The translations under genes and the position numbers were made by a program. This document shows, in pieces, positions 21,264 through 33,802 of a stretch of 64,000 bases of DNA. This DNA is from Hortaea werneckii (taxonomy: Eukaryota > Ascomycota > Dothideomycetes > Mycosphaerellales > Teratosphaeriaceae): contig JBAOKB010000173.1 of NCBI GenBank assembly GCA_037044905.1, positions 372,001-436,000 of the forward strand. Reading direction: 5' to 3'. The notes beneath the pieces are model-generated. The model made no database searches and was not told the origin of the DNA. It saw nothing but the letters and a program-made list of their open reading frames with translations. Each line of letters opens with the position of its first letter. Positions within the stretch are counted from its first letter, which is position 1.

Positions 21264-21350
21264 ATACCTACTAACAAATATAAGAGTACCTACTTCTCGG
21301 ATGTAAAGTTCCCAATTCCATCCCCTCTCTTTCATATTCCATGTAAAAGT

Positions 21351-24033
21351 TCAATTTACTCTTGGTCGCTAGGGTCGTAAGAGAACCGATCGAGCTTCGG
21401 CAACGCATCGACGGCTGTAACTATAGAAATAATGGGCTGTTCCGACTATGAGGGCGAAGACCTAGACTGCGCGCTTAAATTAACGAATAGTGTAGCACGG
21501 AGGTATGCTTCATTAGCTAAGCCGACGAACTCGATCTGGTCTCTAAACCATGTAGTTAGGCACCAACAGCGCATCCTTTTGTACTATATGCCACGGATAA
21601 TTGCCTACATAGATAGCTACGGACTATTAGAATTGTCCGACTCGTACGTCGGTACACTATATACGACTCGAACGTGCGGGTTGCCCCAGACATCTTTAGT
21701 ACATGCTGCGACGCTAAACCGTCGGGTACATCCCGGAATGAAAGGTAGTATGCGTAGAATGCTAAGGCATCCATTGCGACTGTCGTTGTGCTAGTGAAAC
21801 TCTAACGCAGCGGGGCCTGCCGATAAGGGACTTGAGAGCCCGAGTTATTATTGTCTTGTCGGCGGAAGTAGCGTTTCTTGTAAGATACCCGAGGAAAAGT
21901 GTTCAGCTAACGAACGGCCTGTCTTTTATACTTTACCGGCCGATAAGGAACACTCCTAATGCCTAGGGGCACTGCTCGGCGGCGACGAGGTACCATCGAC
22001 ACTAGCGATACTTCCGCCACCAAAGGGCTAGAACAGGTCCAACGCGAAAACAGATACCGATTCATGGTAGGGTGCTATGCGTGGATCCAGTACCCAAACC
22101 ACAAGGGAAGTCTTTTAAAGTGACAGATGAGACAGTCATAGCTCTGGACTGCTTGCTCGACCACTCGTACGGCTGTGAGACAACAGCAAGCAGCGCTTCC
22201 TCTACGGACACGGGGCTGGTCCGTGAACAATTGCAGAGAATTGTCTTCCTAGTTGACAAAGGCTGCCTTAACGCCATCTGAAGGAACGGATTATAGAATG
22301 CCGCTTTTCAAGACATAGGAGGACTCAAAACCAGCAGAGTACAGATGCCCGCAGTCTTGGGCGGGAGGATTTTCCGCATTTTCCGCATTTTGTTGGCCAT
22401 CTGAAAACAAAAGTCGGGAGGTGATTCACTAGGCTGAACAACTCAAGATCAAAAGCCGCGAGGGTCGCCCAGGGGCTTGATTCGATCGTGATCTTTGCAC
22501 GGTAAGTATGATCTAAGCTAGAGTAAATATGGAGACTTTTTCCGCAGAACTAGTGCAAGGCTTGTAAGGAGGACGTACTGATATGCTACGCATCGCAACA
22601 CATCCAGACGACCACTGTTATTACGATCTCTTGCTGCACGTCGTTCTGCGTCCTGCTAATGAAGGATTTTCGCTGCCAATTGATTAACTCTGTTATTGTT
22701 TTACTTGCTGCGATACGATGTGTCATCTTTCTGCTAATTTCTAGCAGCAGAGCAATATTGTATCTTTTCCTAACAGAGACTAACGAATTTCTCAATAATC
22801 CGGTGCCGCATCTCCTAATGTACAGGACCAAGGACAGTGAAACAACGGGGGTGAAAAACCCTCTCCTCGACTAGTCCACGACTTATCGTGTGATTTCAAG
22901 GTTTTTCCTGTCCGATTATCCTGGTCAAACAGTGAAAGGCTCACGGTCTACTAAGCCATGTGTCTCCATGATTTCTGTGCTTATAGGAGTCGGCATTGCT
23001 CGCCTGACTGCATTATGTAGCCTTAAAAGTCCGTTTCTCATTTACTTCTGTTCTTGTTCTAGCGAAAGCCATTTTGCTACTTCGACCTAGAAAATTGTAC
23101 GGATATACAAGGCCTTGCCGAGGGCACACCACTCGGAGAACCAGAGACTCCGTTCTTCAAACTGTGACCGACTTGGACCACCAAATGCGAAACCACTCAC
23201 AGAGGGCCCATTGCTTTCCCGAACCTGAGAGAAACCATCGGGTTGGCTTTTGGGCGTTTCGTTTGGCCTCGTATTGGGTTTTATCGACCCTACCACGAAC
23301 TGCTGTAACGGTCTCATTGCACTCAGGGTACCTCCACGCCCTTTTCAGCCTTTGTCTCAACAAGACAAGCACTTGAGGACTGATCTAATAAGCTCTGAAG
23401 CCACCATATTGATCACGCCGCGTAGATTCGGGGACAGGTCTGATCCGGCGCGTGGTTGCAAATTGAAATTTGCAACCACGCGCAAGTTGTGTACTCCCAA
23501 CTGCTTTCCGTGCAATCGGATTTGAAGCAACATTTAGTTATTCTCGGCGCCCAAAAACCTCCATTGAAGCTCTCCGAGCCGATAAATAAAAGCACTCGAA
23601 GAGCATGTAGTCCTCAAAAATTCAGAGAGGCTAGCTGTGGGGGCAATACGCGAGTTCCAGCCAAAACGATATGACGGCAACACCAGACCGCTCGTGCTAC
23701 GGTATTACCTTCGACGTGCCTATCTTTAGCTTGCGTCCCGGATGGACGGACAGTGTTTTACAGCTGGAATTCGAGCTCACCTGCAAATTAAAGGTTACGA
23801 ACACATCTTACATTCAATTCTTATTTAAGCACCCGGATGAAATCGCAACGAGCGACCCTAGCTCTGATTCTAGAAAGGATTGCAAGACATTTGATGTGTT
23901 CGCACTGGGCGATTGCGATGACGCACAAGTTTCGGACGGATACTTTAGACGTCCCTACCAGTGCGCCAAAGAAATGCTTCCTAAAGATGATCACGAAAAT
24001 GGACATGTTAAAGCTCCTCCCCTGCCACTATAG
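21351..24033 (+). pseudogene. Large cassette gene, copy 3
   Basis: Part Q is at 21357-21470 (VARVVREPIELRQRIDGC), part A at 22072-22281 (MLCVDPVPKPQGKSFKVT), part C near 22580-22700 (DLLLHVVLRPANEGFSLPID, then stop) and part B at 23250-24033. Part B ends as MTATPDRSCYGITFDV through YFRRPYQCAKEMLPKDDHEN and is in several frames. Stop codons in A (after CLNAI) and C, and frame changes in B, show decay. Position 22503 has a good donor (GTAAGTATG) with CCGCAG 45 nt later, suggesting that the ancestral gene was spliced. A region of similar size in copy 4 (36762-38511) is the closest relative. Confidence 0.6.
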
Positions 24034-24232
24034 GTTAATCTAGCAGGCAGAGTAATACGAAATCGATCTCTAGATGCGTCGTTCACATAGCTACTGATCT
24101 TGGATCCTAAGAACACTTATATGCCAGCGGGAAACCAACAGACTACGGCCTCACGAATCCTCAAAAACAAGACCATTCTTGACCGCTGTAGTGGTGCATC
24201 AACTTAATCTCAACCACGGCAATAGAGGCCCT

Positions 24233-24552
24233 TTAGCGTTGCAAACATGACCGTCCCAAATCCCAAATCTTTTTATAGTGGCTCGTAACGTCGATGCACA
24301 TTTGAACTTCTTGTCTCTGACCCGACGATTTCCGCTGCTCGTTGGCAGCAATGCGAGCCTCCTCTCTTTTCTTCGCCCCTGTGCCTTGTTAGCCAAATAA
24401 CGCCTTGATCTGCTGTGTATTGGCTTTACCGAACTGTTTAACGTACTAAATCTTCGCTGTGCTAATCGATTCTGAGCCCGCCGTCGCTTCTTTTGATCCG
24501 GTTCGAGATGCCAATCCAGATCGTCTGCCTTTGTCGGCCGCCCCCTTGCCAT
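24233..24552 (-). CDS. Small bZIP-like basic-region protein, copy 1
   Basis: Two exons: 24552-24447 and 24378-24233, with an intron of 68 nt (24446-24379, GTACGT, branch CTAAC, CACAG). Splicing gives an uninterrupted 83-aa protein starting MARGRPTKADDLDW. The DNA-contact region reads QNRLAQRRFRAKKR, the N-x-x-AQ-x-x-F-R signature of fungal (Yap/Pap1-like) bZIP factors, and the intron lies exactly after the RRF codons. An AT-hook-like GRP sits at residues 4-6. After the basic region there is no leucine heptad, so the protein may bind DNA poorly as a homodimer, need a partner, or act as an antagonist. It is convergent with the large cassette gene, its stop about 200 bp from part B. Related copies are at 38702 and 48346. 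Confidence 0.72.
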
Positions 24553-25390
24553 CTTTGACTAGTGAGCTGGTTTCCTGAAGTAAGACAAGAGTTACGGAAC
24601 ATTACTCATGACTTACAGAAGATGGGAGCTAATTTGTTCTTGCAACAATGGTGGTCAGCTCCGTAGCGATCAAACGGTTGCCTTACAAAGAGCGGGCCCT
24701 GGACGGATTTTTATGGAGCACACACCTTTGTTGCGGGGCATACATACGTTACGCAAGCTCGTGTAAGCCTCACCGAGTCGAGTCATACAGAGCAAGTTGC
24801 GTTACTGACGTAGGATTGGAATGAAAGCCGTCACTAGTCGTACAAACATAAAGAATTTTACAATTTCCAGGTCATATGCTCCCTTTCTCTAGGCGAGATC
24901 GGAGTCGGCTTCTCTTTGCCAATTAGGCCTGAACCGCGCCTTTGTGCAGCTTGTCGTGCACTAGAAACATGCAACACGTTCTAGTAGGAACGGTAAATCT
25001 GGAAAGACGGAACTTTTGTTGCACTGCATAAGAGTCACAGAGATAGTCGACTTCAGTGCTGTTCAGAGGCACATAGCATGTTCAGTTGGTTGCTTTGAAA
25101 AGGGGGAACAGCTCTTACCATAGGACAAATAATATTTAACAGGAAGACACAGGTTACAACAACAGCGTCACCGGCGAATGTAGTAACACAATGCGATCAT
25201 GATACTTTGACTAACAGGGGAAAGCGGAAGGAAGAAACCTGGAAATCAAAAGGAAGGCCGAAGGAAGGGACGTAGGGGGCTGTTCTTCATTTATGCCTCT
25301 TAGTCCTCGTTCTTTCAAGGCGCGCAATGCAGCTTAATGGGAGGAGGGACCCTAGAAATCATTACTACCTCTCGTTCTTACCCGACTGTC
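24553..25390. other. Upstream region of bZIP copy 1, then unique spacer
   Basis: 24553-24860 is similar to the upstream region of the bZIP copy at 48705-49010, which fits a conserved promoter for the minus-strand gene. 24860-25390 shows no match in the window and no supported gene. Confidence 0.5.
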
Positions 25391-28020
25391 CCGGACAGGT
25401 AGACCCTAGGAGGTAAGTCTGCAGACGGCGCTAAGAGCGCTTTAATTGGCTAGACAACGCGCCATTGCCGCTCCCTGTTTTTAGCCGCGAGCTTACATTG
25501 GGCAAAGATCCCTGCACGTCGGTTGCGTGTGCCTTCTCGTCATTCCTGCTAGCTGCTATAACCATCGGTCGACATGGCAACCCGAGAAGCAAGGGCAGAC
25601 ACAAGTTATACGATAAGCTCGATCCGTAGCTTCACATCTTATCGATGTAACCCGGCTTGGGTTCCTAAAGTTAATAAGCGATGGCGGCGCGGGCCAAGAC
25701 TAAACTTGATCGCTTCTTATGACTCGACATCTCGGTAGGGGAAGTCTCGTGTGCTTCCGACATCGATCTCCATCAGAAAGAGGGCCAAGTTCCACGAGCA
25801 TTAGAGCTTGTCGAGCACACTAGTTGTTTTTAGCCGCTCCTCGTCTGCTTCGTTCTTTCCCGCGAAGTCCTACGTTGCACCCGATCAGTTTTGTGCAAAA
25901 GAGGACCCGCCGGATACACCAGGCGAATGTGAAGCGCGTGGAATCGATACCCATGCGTGCTACAGGGAGTCATCTCGGCAATGCTGCTTCGGGTATCGCT
26001 CAGGTAAGAAGGCAAAGCGGCTGCTCACGTGGGCGCACGTGGCATTCGAATGCTTACAGCCGCCGCAGCTTCGAGTACCTCCGGGCAGACGTACCCTACG
26101 ACCCGTTTTTGACGACGGGATGGAGGGTGAATGCAAAGCACAGACGATCTTGCGACGATGACACACCTCTGGATAAGCATCTCGACCCTGGATACGTGAG
26201 CGAAAGCGAGGGTTAGAAGGGATGCAACCCAAGCGCGCAGGGAATTCCAGCATCGTTGCGGCACAGCACTTCGATGAAAAAGTAGGACCCGAGGGCATGG
26301 TTCAGCGACGCGCACAATCTTATCCAGGCCCTCCGGCTATGGAGATTCTTGCGCGCTCAAGCGGACAGGATTCTAGCGATGCATCACCGCCTTACGTGCC
26401 TGTAAGATATCCCCTAGCATCGCCAACATAGCTTATGGCCACCGCGTGGCCTACCTTCCCGCTGGAGCATCATTGCAGCGATGTATTCGTACGACCTAAG
26501 ACCTCGAAACGGTCGCCGTGCTTCTAGAGCATCGGGAGCCCTTCTCGGTGCAAAGAGACAGACGTCAACCTCTCCTAGCGACACCTACAACCTGCCCGAA
26601 GGCCTATGCCGCGACTGGGAGGATACCTTCCTAGGCCCCGACAATTCTCCAAAGATACCCGACGGCACGAAGGAAATCCTAGAACATGAAGGTTTGCGGA
26701 AAGGCTTCCATGAATGGCGTAAGCTGGCGCGCCTCACAAGTTCGTACCAAGCTAACGGCTTAGAGGGGAAGGATTCACGCTGTACCCTGGAAGTTATGTT
26801 TGGATTTCGATCAAGCGGAGCAAGCGTTGTAGGGAGAGTCGGATCGCACTAATCGGAGAGATATGGAAATTTAGAGGAATGACCATATTGGCTGTGCGGT
26901 ACTGGGAAAATTATCATTACGAACACGGCCTCTGGAAAGCTTACCCGTCAAAGCAGTGTCAGACCCTGTCTCTTGAGACCGTTGACGACTTCTGCGAGGG
27001 CCGGCAGGAGGACAGCGGATTCATTACACAAAATGGTCAAGGAGACCGGGTAGAGCTGGATCGGAACCGTGCGAGATACTATGAGCTCATGCGCTTAAGA
27101 TCCAGTCCCAAGAAGTCGACAATAAGCATAGTCAGGTGACCGATGCTAACTGCGGGGTAAGGCGGGAGGCCACGGGCAGGGACTAGCGCATGGAAGGGGG
27201 TAGCGCTTGCTCCATGATACTATAATGTACGAAGGCGTAGTAACGTTCTTGCGCCTCCAAACATCTATAACGGCCGTACACTCGCTTTCTCCAGCTTCCC
27301 TGGAGAACGCGACATGCTCAGTTCTACAAATGACGAATCCACTCACTTAGCAAAAGTCTAATCTCGCTTGCTTTTCCAGTCGCCAGCATTTCCGCCATCC
27401 AGATGACCTCGTTGATCAACTGGCCGGGAAAACTGATTAGTGGACGCAAACTTCTTCGTATAGCTAAATTGTATTAGTGCGACGCGGAACGAGCTTTGAC
27501 CATTGGGTTGATCGCACCTTTGCCCGAAGATTGCGTTCGGCACGTCCCCTTTTTGATGGCGTCAACAAGCGCTTAAAGCTTTCTTTTTAGCTTCCACCGG
27601 ATGGCCCCACCACTGCTGCCGAAATTCGACTTGCACATTGCGCGCCTTGTGGCGTCTCACTTGACCATACGATCCTTAACGATCTGCTGCACAACCACTA
27701 TTTTTCGGAGTTTAAGGTTAAAGACGGGCTACGCTGCTGGCAGCCTATATGCTGTAGTTATCGTACCTAAATGGCTTTTCTTTCCCTTACTATTCTTCGA
27801 CGCTTCCTTTAACCCCCATTGCTCTCCTTCTGCCTCTCTAGGTGAAGGAAAAGCAATGATGTGAGCCGCTTCTGTATGACACTGTCTGCCCGAACGTTGG
27901 CCGTATGCAGATGGAGAATGGTATCTTTGAAAGAGACCCTAATTCTTAATCGAATTGAGCCGTCATAGTTGACTTTGGCATTGAGATTCAGGTCGGGATC
28001 TTTATTTGTAAAGATAAGTA
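25390..28020 (+). repeat. Block V, copy 1
   Basis: Collinear with about 39170-41900 at an offset near 13.77-13.9 kb. It contains a BAH-like unit and about 0.9 kb downstream without a supported gene. The tail (27360 onward) also matches 13680-14400. Confidence 0.8.
25824..27139 (+). pseudogene. BAH-like, LRPR-motif unit, copy 2
   Basis: Upstream part at 25824-26216 ends in an acidic DKHLDPGYVSESEG. The middle starts at 26481 with MYSYDLRPRNGRR. The BAH-like part (TLYPGSYVWISIKRSKRC, IALIGEIWKF, ILAVRYWENY) ends at 27139. Compared with the copy at 9264, small indels near 26770 move the LRPR part and the BAH-like part into different frames. The protein family is not recognised beyond the BAH-like pattern. 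Confidence 0.45.
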
Positions 28021-28678
28021 GGCTGACAGATGGTTGTTGGCAGGAAGCTCCCATTGACGGCACCCGGTAATCGCTTTATTGTGAGCGAGCAGGAGCTGTT
28101 TCGGAGTCGTGTCCTCAATGGACCAGATATCACATTTTGTACGGTCGACAGCAGAGATTCAATCTTCGCCATTCTAACGCCGGGACCGCAACAGAACCGT
28201 CCAAATTTCGGCACGTTGTTGTGGGCATAGATAGCCTGCTTTCGACGCCGGTGGGAGACTGTCTTTGCCGCTGCAGCACAAGATGGATATCGTTCTCCAA
28301 GACATCTCTTTAGTAAACGAGCAGAGAACAAGGTGCACAGTACGAGGCATGCAAGTTAATCAGTCAAAGGTTGCGAGCAGACTCACGGGCAGGCTAAACG
28401 CAATCTCTGGTTACTATGAAGTTTACACGTGTGCTAACGTGGATCGAAGCTTGCGAGCGGACAACGGCGGTGCGGCAAACTGCATGAGGCAACTTGCTGC
28501 AGAGATTCACAGTTACCGTCGCTATCGTGCTGGATGCTTACTTATACGACTGGTACTGCGGCCTATACAGTGTTTTTGACTTCTTAGTCGCAAGATGATG
28601 CTGACCAAAATGTGATATTGACTCAGGCACACGGTATCGGTCTTTCAGGGTACGCGCCCGAGGCTACCTTCCCATGTT
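28021..28678. other. Rearranged repeat DNA, no supported gene
   Basis: 28030-28330 resembles 11250-11550. The frame at 28265-28579 is not found intact elsewhere, and I do not support it as a gene. Confidence 0.4.
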
Positions 28679-28772
28679 TCATATAGATGAGTGGAGTGAG
28701 GAACATGCCCTAACCCTGCGTGCCAGAGCGGAGCACGTTTGGCTCTCTCTTATCTTTACCGGCCGATGCGGA

Positions 28773-29195
28773 TCAGTGTGGAGAATATGAATGAAAAAAG
28801 TACATACCTGCCTCCCGATATTCTGCACAGTATGAAGCACGAAGGCCCGCCTGAGACCAGCGTTTGTAATTGCTAGAAACAATTCCAAAAGAATACGCTC
28901 CTTTGCTTCTTGTAAAGACTGACGTGTCGGGAGACAGGATACCATAGGTCAAGTTATTGACCTTTTCCGTAAAGCCATTGCCGCTATCGAGAGCAAGCAG
29001 TAGTTGCGTAGCAGCTGCAATGCTATGATTTGGTACCGAGGACCATTCCCCTTTTCCCCTTCCCAAGCTATCGGAATGCGCTCCAGCGGCGTACCATGGT
29101 AGACTGATTACGCTCGGCGTGTGTTGCTGTGCAAAGGCTGCTTGGAATTCGTCATCTTGCATTTCCACATACACAAAATCCGCATAAGGTCTCAT
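28773..29195 (-). CDS. Unrecognised 140-aa protein, probably an exon remnant
   Basis: ATG at 29195; the frame reads MRPYADFVYVEMQDDEF and stays open to 28773. I do not recognise it. The paralogous stretches at 15120-16010 and 42595-43480 are frame-broken, so this is the longest surviving version. They keep a splice acceptor immediately before the ATG that is deleted here, so upstream exons have probably been cut off. The block ends near 29690, where the truncated reductase begins. Confidence 0.3.
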   Translation of the reverse strand: MRPYADFVYVEMQDDEFQAAFAQQHTPSVISLPWYAAGAHSDSLGRGKGEWSSVPNHSIAAATQLLLALDSGNGFTEKVNNLTYGILSPDTSVFTRSKGAYSFGIVSSNYKRWSQAGLRASYCAEYREAGMYFFHSYSPH

Positions 29196-29701
29196 CCGTG
29201 CCAAAATGGAATGACACGTCTATCATTTCGTGCGCCGAGGCAACATATGCTGGTCTCCCCGCAGAAGAAGTGGCAAGCAAGGAAAAGTCAAAGCGTGGAG
29301 GTGACTTACGCGCTTTCGCTGTGTAGACCAAGTCTCGATCGGCGTCGGCGACAGTAAACGGCAGAGCATGGCGAGAGCACAGTCTACCTATAGCGGCTGG
29401 CGGTCTAGCAAAACCTGCTTTGCGTGTCACTTTACTTGTGAGTCGAGAAGTTGAACAACATCTCAGGATTCATTGAGACGGCTGTAGAATTGTCAACATT
29501 GCCAATGATCGTGCAGCCACAGCATTTCAGACAAGCTACTCTTAGCCCCCGGGCTTCACGTCGATCAACACGACTATGCAGCGTCGATGGAAGCGAGGAA
29601 GAATGTCGCAGGGCACAGGACCTTTTGACATGGTGCCCAAAAGACAACAACCAAGACACGTTAGGCTGTCGCTGTCACTGCCTGGCCATCTCTACGACTA
29701 G

Positions 29702-32002
29702 AAGTCAGACATCGTTCCCAAGAAGAATCTGATTGTTGAGGACATTGCGAAGAATGAGAGACAGCTCCAAGTATTGGAGAAGCTTTCGTACTTGCTTTTC
29801 GGAGGAGGTCCATTGACGGAACAGTCTGGTGACAAGGTGTGCGCAAGAGTGCATACTGCAACCGTGTATGGAACCTCGGAGCTAGGTCTCTTGCCGTTAG
29901 AGGAGAACAGATCTGACTGTTGGCAATACCTGAGGCTTTCGAGAGTCGCTGGAGCTGGAATGGAATCTTTTGAGGGAGAACTTGCTGAGCTAGTAGTCCG
30001 TCGCAGTCATAGCCTGAGCATCTTCCAGACGCGATTGTTCGATGACGGTGACAGTGGCGAGTTCCGGACCGGAGATTTGTTTTCTGAGCATCCCACGATC
30101 AAAGGTCTATGGAAGTTCCGGGGGCGGCGGGACGACATCATAGTTTTTTCCACCGGAGAAAAGTTCAATCCTATCGATATGGAAGCCGCGCTACAAGAGA
30201 TCTCCGGCGTCAAATCCGCGATCATAAGCGGCACCGGCAGGCCCCGGTCAGCACTTATCATCGAGCCCGATCCAGTGCATGTAAACGGTGTTGCGAAGGA
30301 AGGAATTTTGGCTGAGGTTCGGCATTCCCTCTGCTCCCTCAGAGAAAATTTCCCGGGTCACGCACGAATAATACCAGAAAATATCGTCATCGCCCCCGTG
30401 GAAAAGCCATTCTTGAGAGCTGGAAAAGGTACGATCCAACGACAGATGACTGTCGCCTTGTTCAAAGATGAGTTGGATGCTCTCTATCAGCGGAACGAAG
30501 GGCACTCGGTCTTTGCACTTCCGGTATTATCGAAGCACAGGATGAGCGATGACGTTACGCAGAGTTTTGAGCAAGTAATCAGGATTGCACTTGGTCATGT
30601 TGGTCTAGACATTCCTTGTCTGGAACTAGACTTCAATTTCTTCGATGCAGGATTGGATTCGGTCGGGGTCGTACAACTAGTTCGCCAACTACAGGGCAGT
30701 AGTAGTTCGAACCATCGGCTGAATTCTCTCAAAGCGGCTGATATTTACCACAACGCTTCTTTGCGGGCGCTCATTCAGCACTTGGAAGGGCATTACGAAG
30801 ACATGGGCTCGGGAATCAAGAGAATGCAAGCTCTATATGAACAACATACGCATGGTATGGGTGTTGGCCTGGGTCGCAGATCAATGTCGGGACGAGCCGC
30901 TGGTCGGGTTGTGCTGCTTACGGGATCCAGCGGATGGCTCGGCTCTCAGATCTTAGACCGGCTTCTCCGAGACAAAGAAATTGAAAAAATCCTCTGTCTG
31001 ACCCGCACGCAAGAGGCCTGCCAAAAGCAACGGAGGTTGATGGGGCAGAAAGGGCTCAATACGGATTTCGATTGCAAACCAGTCCTCTTCTTGAATACAG
31101 ATTTCGCACAGCCGAATATCGGCTTGTCTGAGGACCTTTACTCCTTTCTGCTTGACGAAGTGACCGAGATCGTTCACTGCGCCTGGGAGCTCCATTTCAA
31201 CTTCCCTGTCGAGCACTTTGCCAGGTCGCACATCAATGGGGTGCGCCAGATCATTGACTTATCAGTCCAATCACGACGGAAACCAAGCATCATTTTCATT
31301 TCGAGCATTAGCACCGTGATGCGGTGGGAAGAAGCTACCGGAGATCTCAGGTCTGGCATTCCTGAAGCCCCTGCTCCCGATTGAAAAGCGGCGGAACCTA
31401 TAGGATATGCGCAGTCAAAACTCATTGCAGAGCGCATGCTAGAGAGAGCTTCCAGCGAGTCCGGCGTTTCCACGGTTATCTGTCGAATAGGTCAAATGAC
31501 AGGGCCGACCAACATCCCCAGCGCATGGCCGAAACATGAATGGCTGCCTAGCTTGATCGCATCCTCCAAATTCTTAGGCTATCTTCCTTCTTCTCTTGGA
31601 CTAAACGAAATCATCGATTGGATGCCTGTCGACACTGTAGCTCGCATCGTTCTGGAACTGCAAAGAGAGGGTCGTTTCCAGGAGGAATGCCAAATATTTC
31701 ACGTCGTCAATCCCAAAAAGACCAGTTGGTCGGCGATACTGCCGGCTTTGAAGGACCGCATGGCTCTGAAAGACGTTGCGCTTCCGGAATGGATTCGAAT
31801 GGTAGCTTCTAGTAATGTTAAAGATACAGGCCAAAACCCGGCTGCAAAGCTACTTGATTTCTTCCAGGGCATCGCAACACTATCGAGACGAACCGTACCA
31901 TTTGATGCTTCACGGGCTTGCCAGTGTAGTCCAACTCTTCAACATCTTAGAAACACGAAGAGAGATTTCAGAGATGATCTACTGCAGCAAATCGCTGGTT
32001 GA
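29702..32002 (+). pseudogene. NRPS-like adenylate-forming reductase (A-T-R), truncated and with a nonsense codon
   Basis: Related to fungal carboxylate reductases, which adenylate an acid, load it on a carrier and reduce it to an aldehyde or alcohol with NADPH. The frame opens after a TAG at 29699-29701 and lacks the N-terminal half of the adenylation domain. Present: LLFGGGPL, YGTSELG, EFRTGDLF, WKFRGRRDDIIVFSTGEKF and AGKGTIQRQ of the A domain; the carrier motif FFDAGLDSVGVVQL with its phosphopantetheine serine; and the reductase domain with the NADP loop LLTGSSGWLGSQIL, IVHCAWELHFNFPVEHF and FISSIST. An in-frame TGA at 31382-31384 lies just before the catalytic YxxxK motif (GYAQSKLIAERML), which continues in the same frame to 32002. 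The left end abuts block-X-like sequence, pointing to truncation by rearrangement. This is the parent of the fragment at 6823. Confidence 0.9.
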
Positions 32003-33802
32003 AGGCCCCGCCGAAAGGCCTACACAAGACTATGTTCCTGGTCTGTCTCCTTCAACCATCATCAAAGGCAATCGCCCAAGATGCTTTTTACAAAGCTATC
32101 GAGCAATAGCGGAAGAGGGGTAGTTTACTTTATATACGTAAAAGTTCATGCATTTTCGGCAGGAATCATTACGACGACGAGCTTTCTTCTGACTCACAAC
32201 GCAGCCAGCAGAAGCCCAAGCGGTCCTGCCAAAACAGATCGGGGCCAAGGGGGTGCAGGGCCATCGTCCAAGGGCTATCTCCAGCTAATAAGGGAGATTG
32301 TGCTGAAGTCTTCGATAGTCGATTACCATCCCATAGCTTTCCTCCCTCCCTTTTTCTGTTTTTGTTTTTCTTGGTAAACGAGCATCGCTTGTGAAACGGC
32401 TGATCAATCCCTCGTCGCTTTCCTCTTTCGGCCATCCTCATTGCTCTTCGAGCACGGCGGCCCTCCCTATCCCCCCTCCTCCCCTTTTGAATAGCATGTG
32501 CATTTGCACTCAGATTTCCCGTCCTGACGACTTCACATCGTAAGTACTTCACTCTGTTCGTGACTGATGGAAAATCAGGGCCTGTCACGTGACCTTTCGG
32601 GTGTACCCGCTTGGTTCCATCATTCTTCGTCTCGTAGCTAGATAGATACAACAACGACAATGTGATACTCCAGTTGATGCTTGATGCGTCTATTTGATAG
32701 CTTCGGTCATCAAGTCGTTGACCGAAAGCAGCCCTACGTCCACTTCCTTCCACCCCTATGTACGGGAGCTTATGCAGCTATCAAAGAGCGCGGGCACGTC
32801 GGCCACCAACGTCTCTGCTGCGTCGCCTTCGAACCTTGGGAGGCTTCGAGTAGGCGTTCTACGCGCCGTGCGCGCGTGCCTCTGCTGGACCCTGGCGATG
32901 CAAACAGCGCCGAGAGCGCTTCGATTGGCCGGATTTTAAGCCACAGCCGCTCCCCGCGTTCCGCCGCGCGCTAGCACTTACTCGCCCTGCTGCTCACTCT
33001 CGCCGGTTAGGTTTCGACCGGTATGCTGACGCAAAAGGCAAGAACCGCTACAAGTCGAAACGATGAAGGCTGCCGGCGCATGCCTCACTCGATGTGACAT
33101 CGGCTCTTGAGGGCCAGCGGCGGGAGCACACGCCAAGACTGAAGTCGATTGCTTCTTATGACTCGAGCGCTCGGTAGGGGAGGTCTGGCGCGGTCCCCGC
33201 CCCGATCTCCACCGTGAACTTAGGGCCAAGTCCCTCTGGCATCAGAGGCTGGTGAGCGCACCCGGTCTGTCTTGTCTCTCCTTGTCCGGTTCGCACTTTC
33301 CCGCGAAATTCTACGTTACAACCGGACACCTTTTGCGCAAAAGTGGACCCGTTAGTTCTTGATGCAATGGACCAGGAACACCCACGCGTGCTACAGGGAA
33401 TCATCTCGGCAATACTGCTCCGGGTCTGGCTTCGGCAGGAAGAGAAAGCCGCCGCGCACATGGCCGCACGTGGCATTCCGATGCTTACAGCTGCAGCGTT
33501 GAGGATCTCTGGGTAGACGTCCCCTAGGGTGAGGATTAGAAAGAATGCAACTCATGGGCGTAGCGAACTTCAGCATCATTGCGGCACAGCAGCTCCATGG
33601 CAGAGCAGGACCCGAGAGTATGGCGCAGCGTCACACGCAATCCCATCCAGATCGTCTGGCTGTCGAGGGTCTTGCGCTCTCAAGCGAACAGAGTCTTAGC
33701 GTTGCATCGCAGGCTTACGTGCCTGTACAATATCCCCCAGCATCGCCAATCTAGCTTATGGCCACCATGTAGCCTACCGTCCGCTAAAGCTCCATTGCAA
33801 CG
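32003..33802 (+). repeat. Repeat DNA upstream of BAH-like unit 3
   Basis: Matches 7338-9263, including a short frame at 32694-32939 (ASVIKSLTESSPTSTSFHPY). It lacks about 130 bp present at 8880-9010. Gene content is unresolved. Confidence 0.4.

Noticed and set aside
25808..26161. Cysteine-containing frame in the BAH-like unit that looked like a PHD finger
   Set aside because: The Cys/His spacing does not fit, and the other units favour different frames in this stretch, so no frame can be chosen.
6822..31485. Idea that the Y-X unit is a Starship or other giant transposon
   Set aside because: No DUF3435/tyrosine recombinase captain, no terminal repeats and no target-site duplication visible; one edge lies inside a host-type gene.
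32169..32753. 194-codon minus-strand frame
   Set aside because: The paralogous region at 7393-7979 is broken into several frames and no family is recognisable; probably chance.
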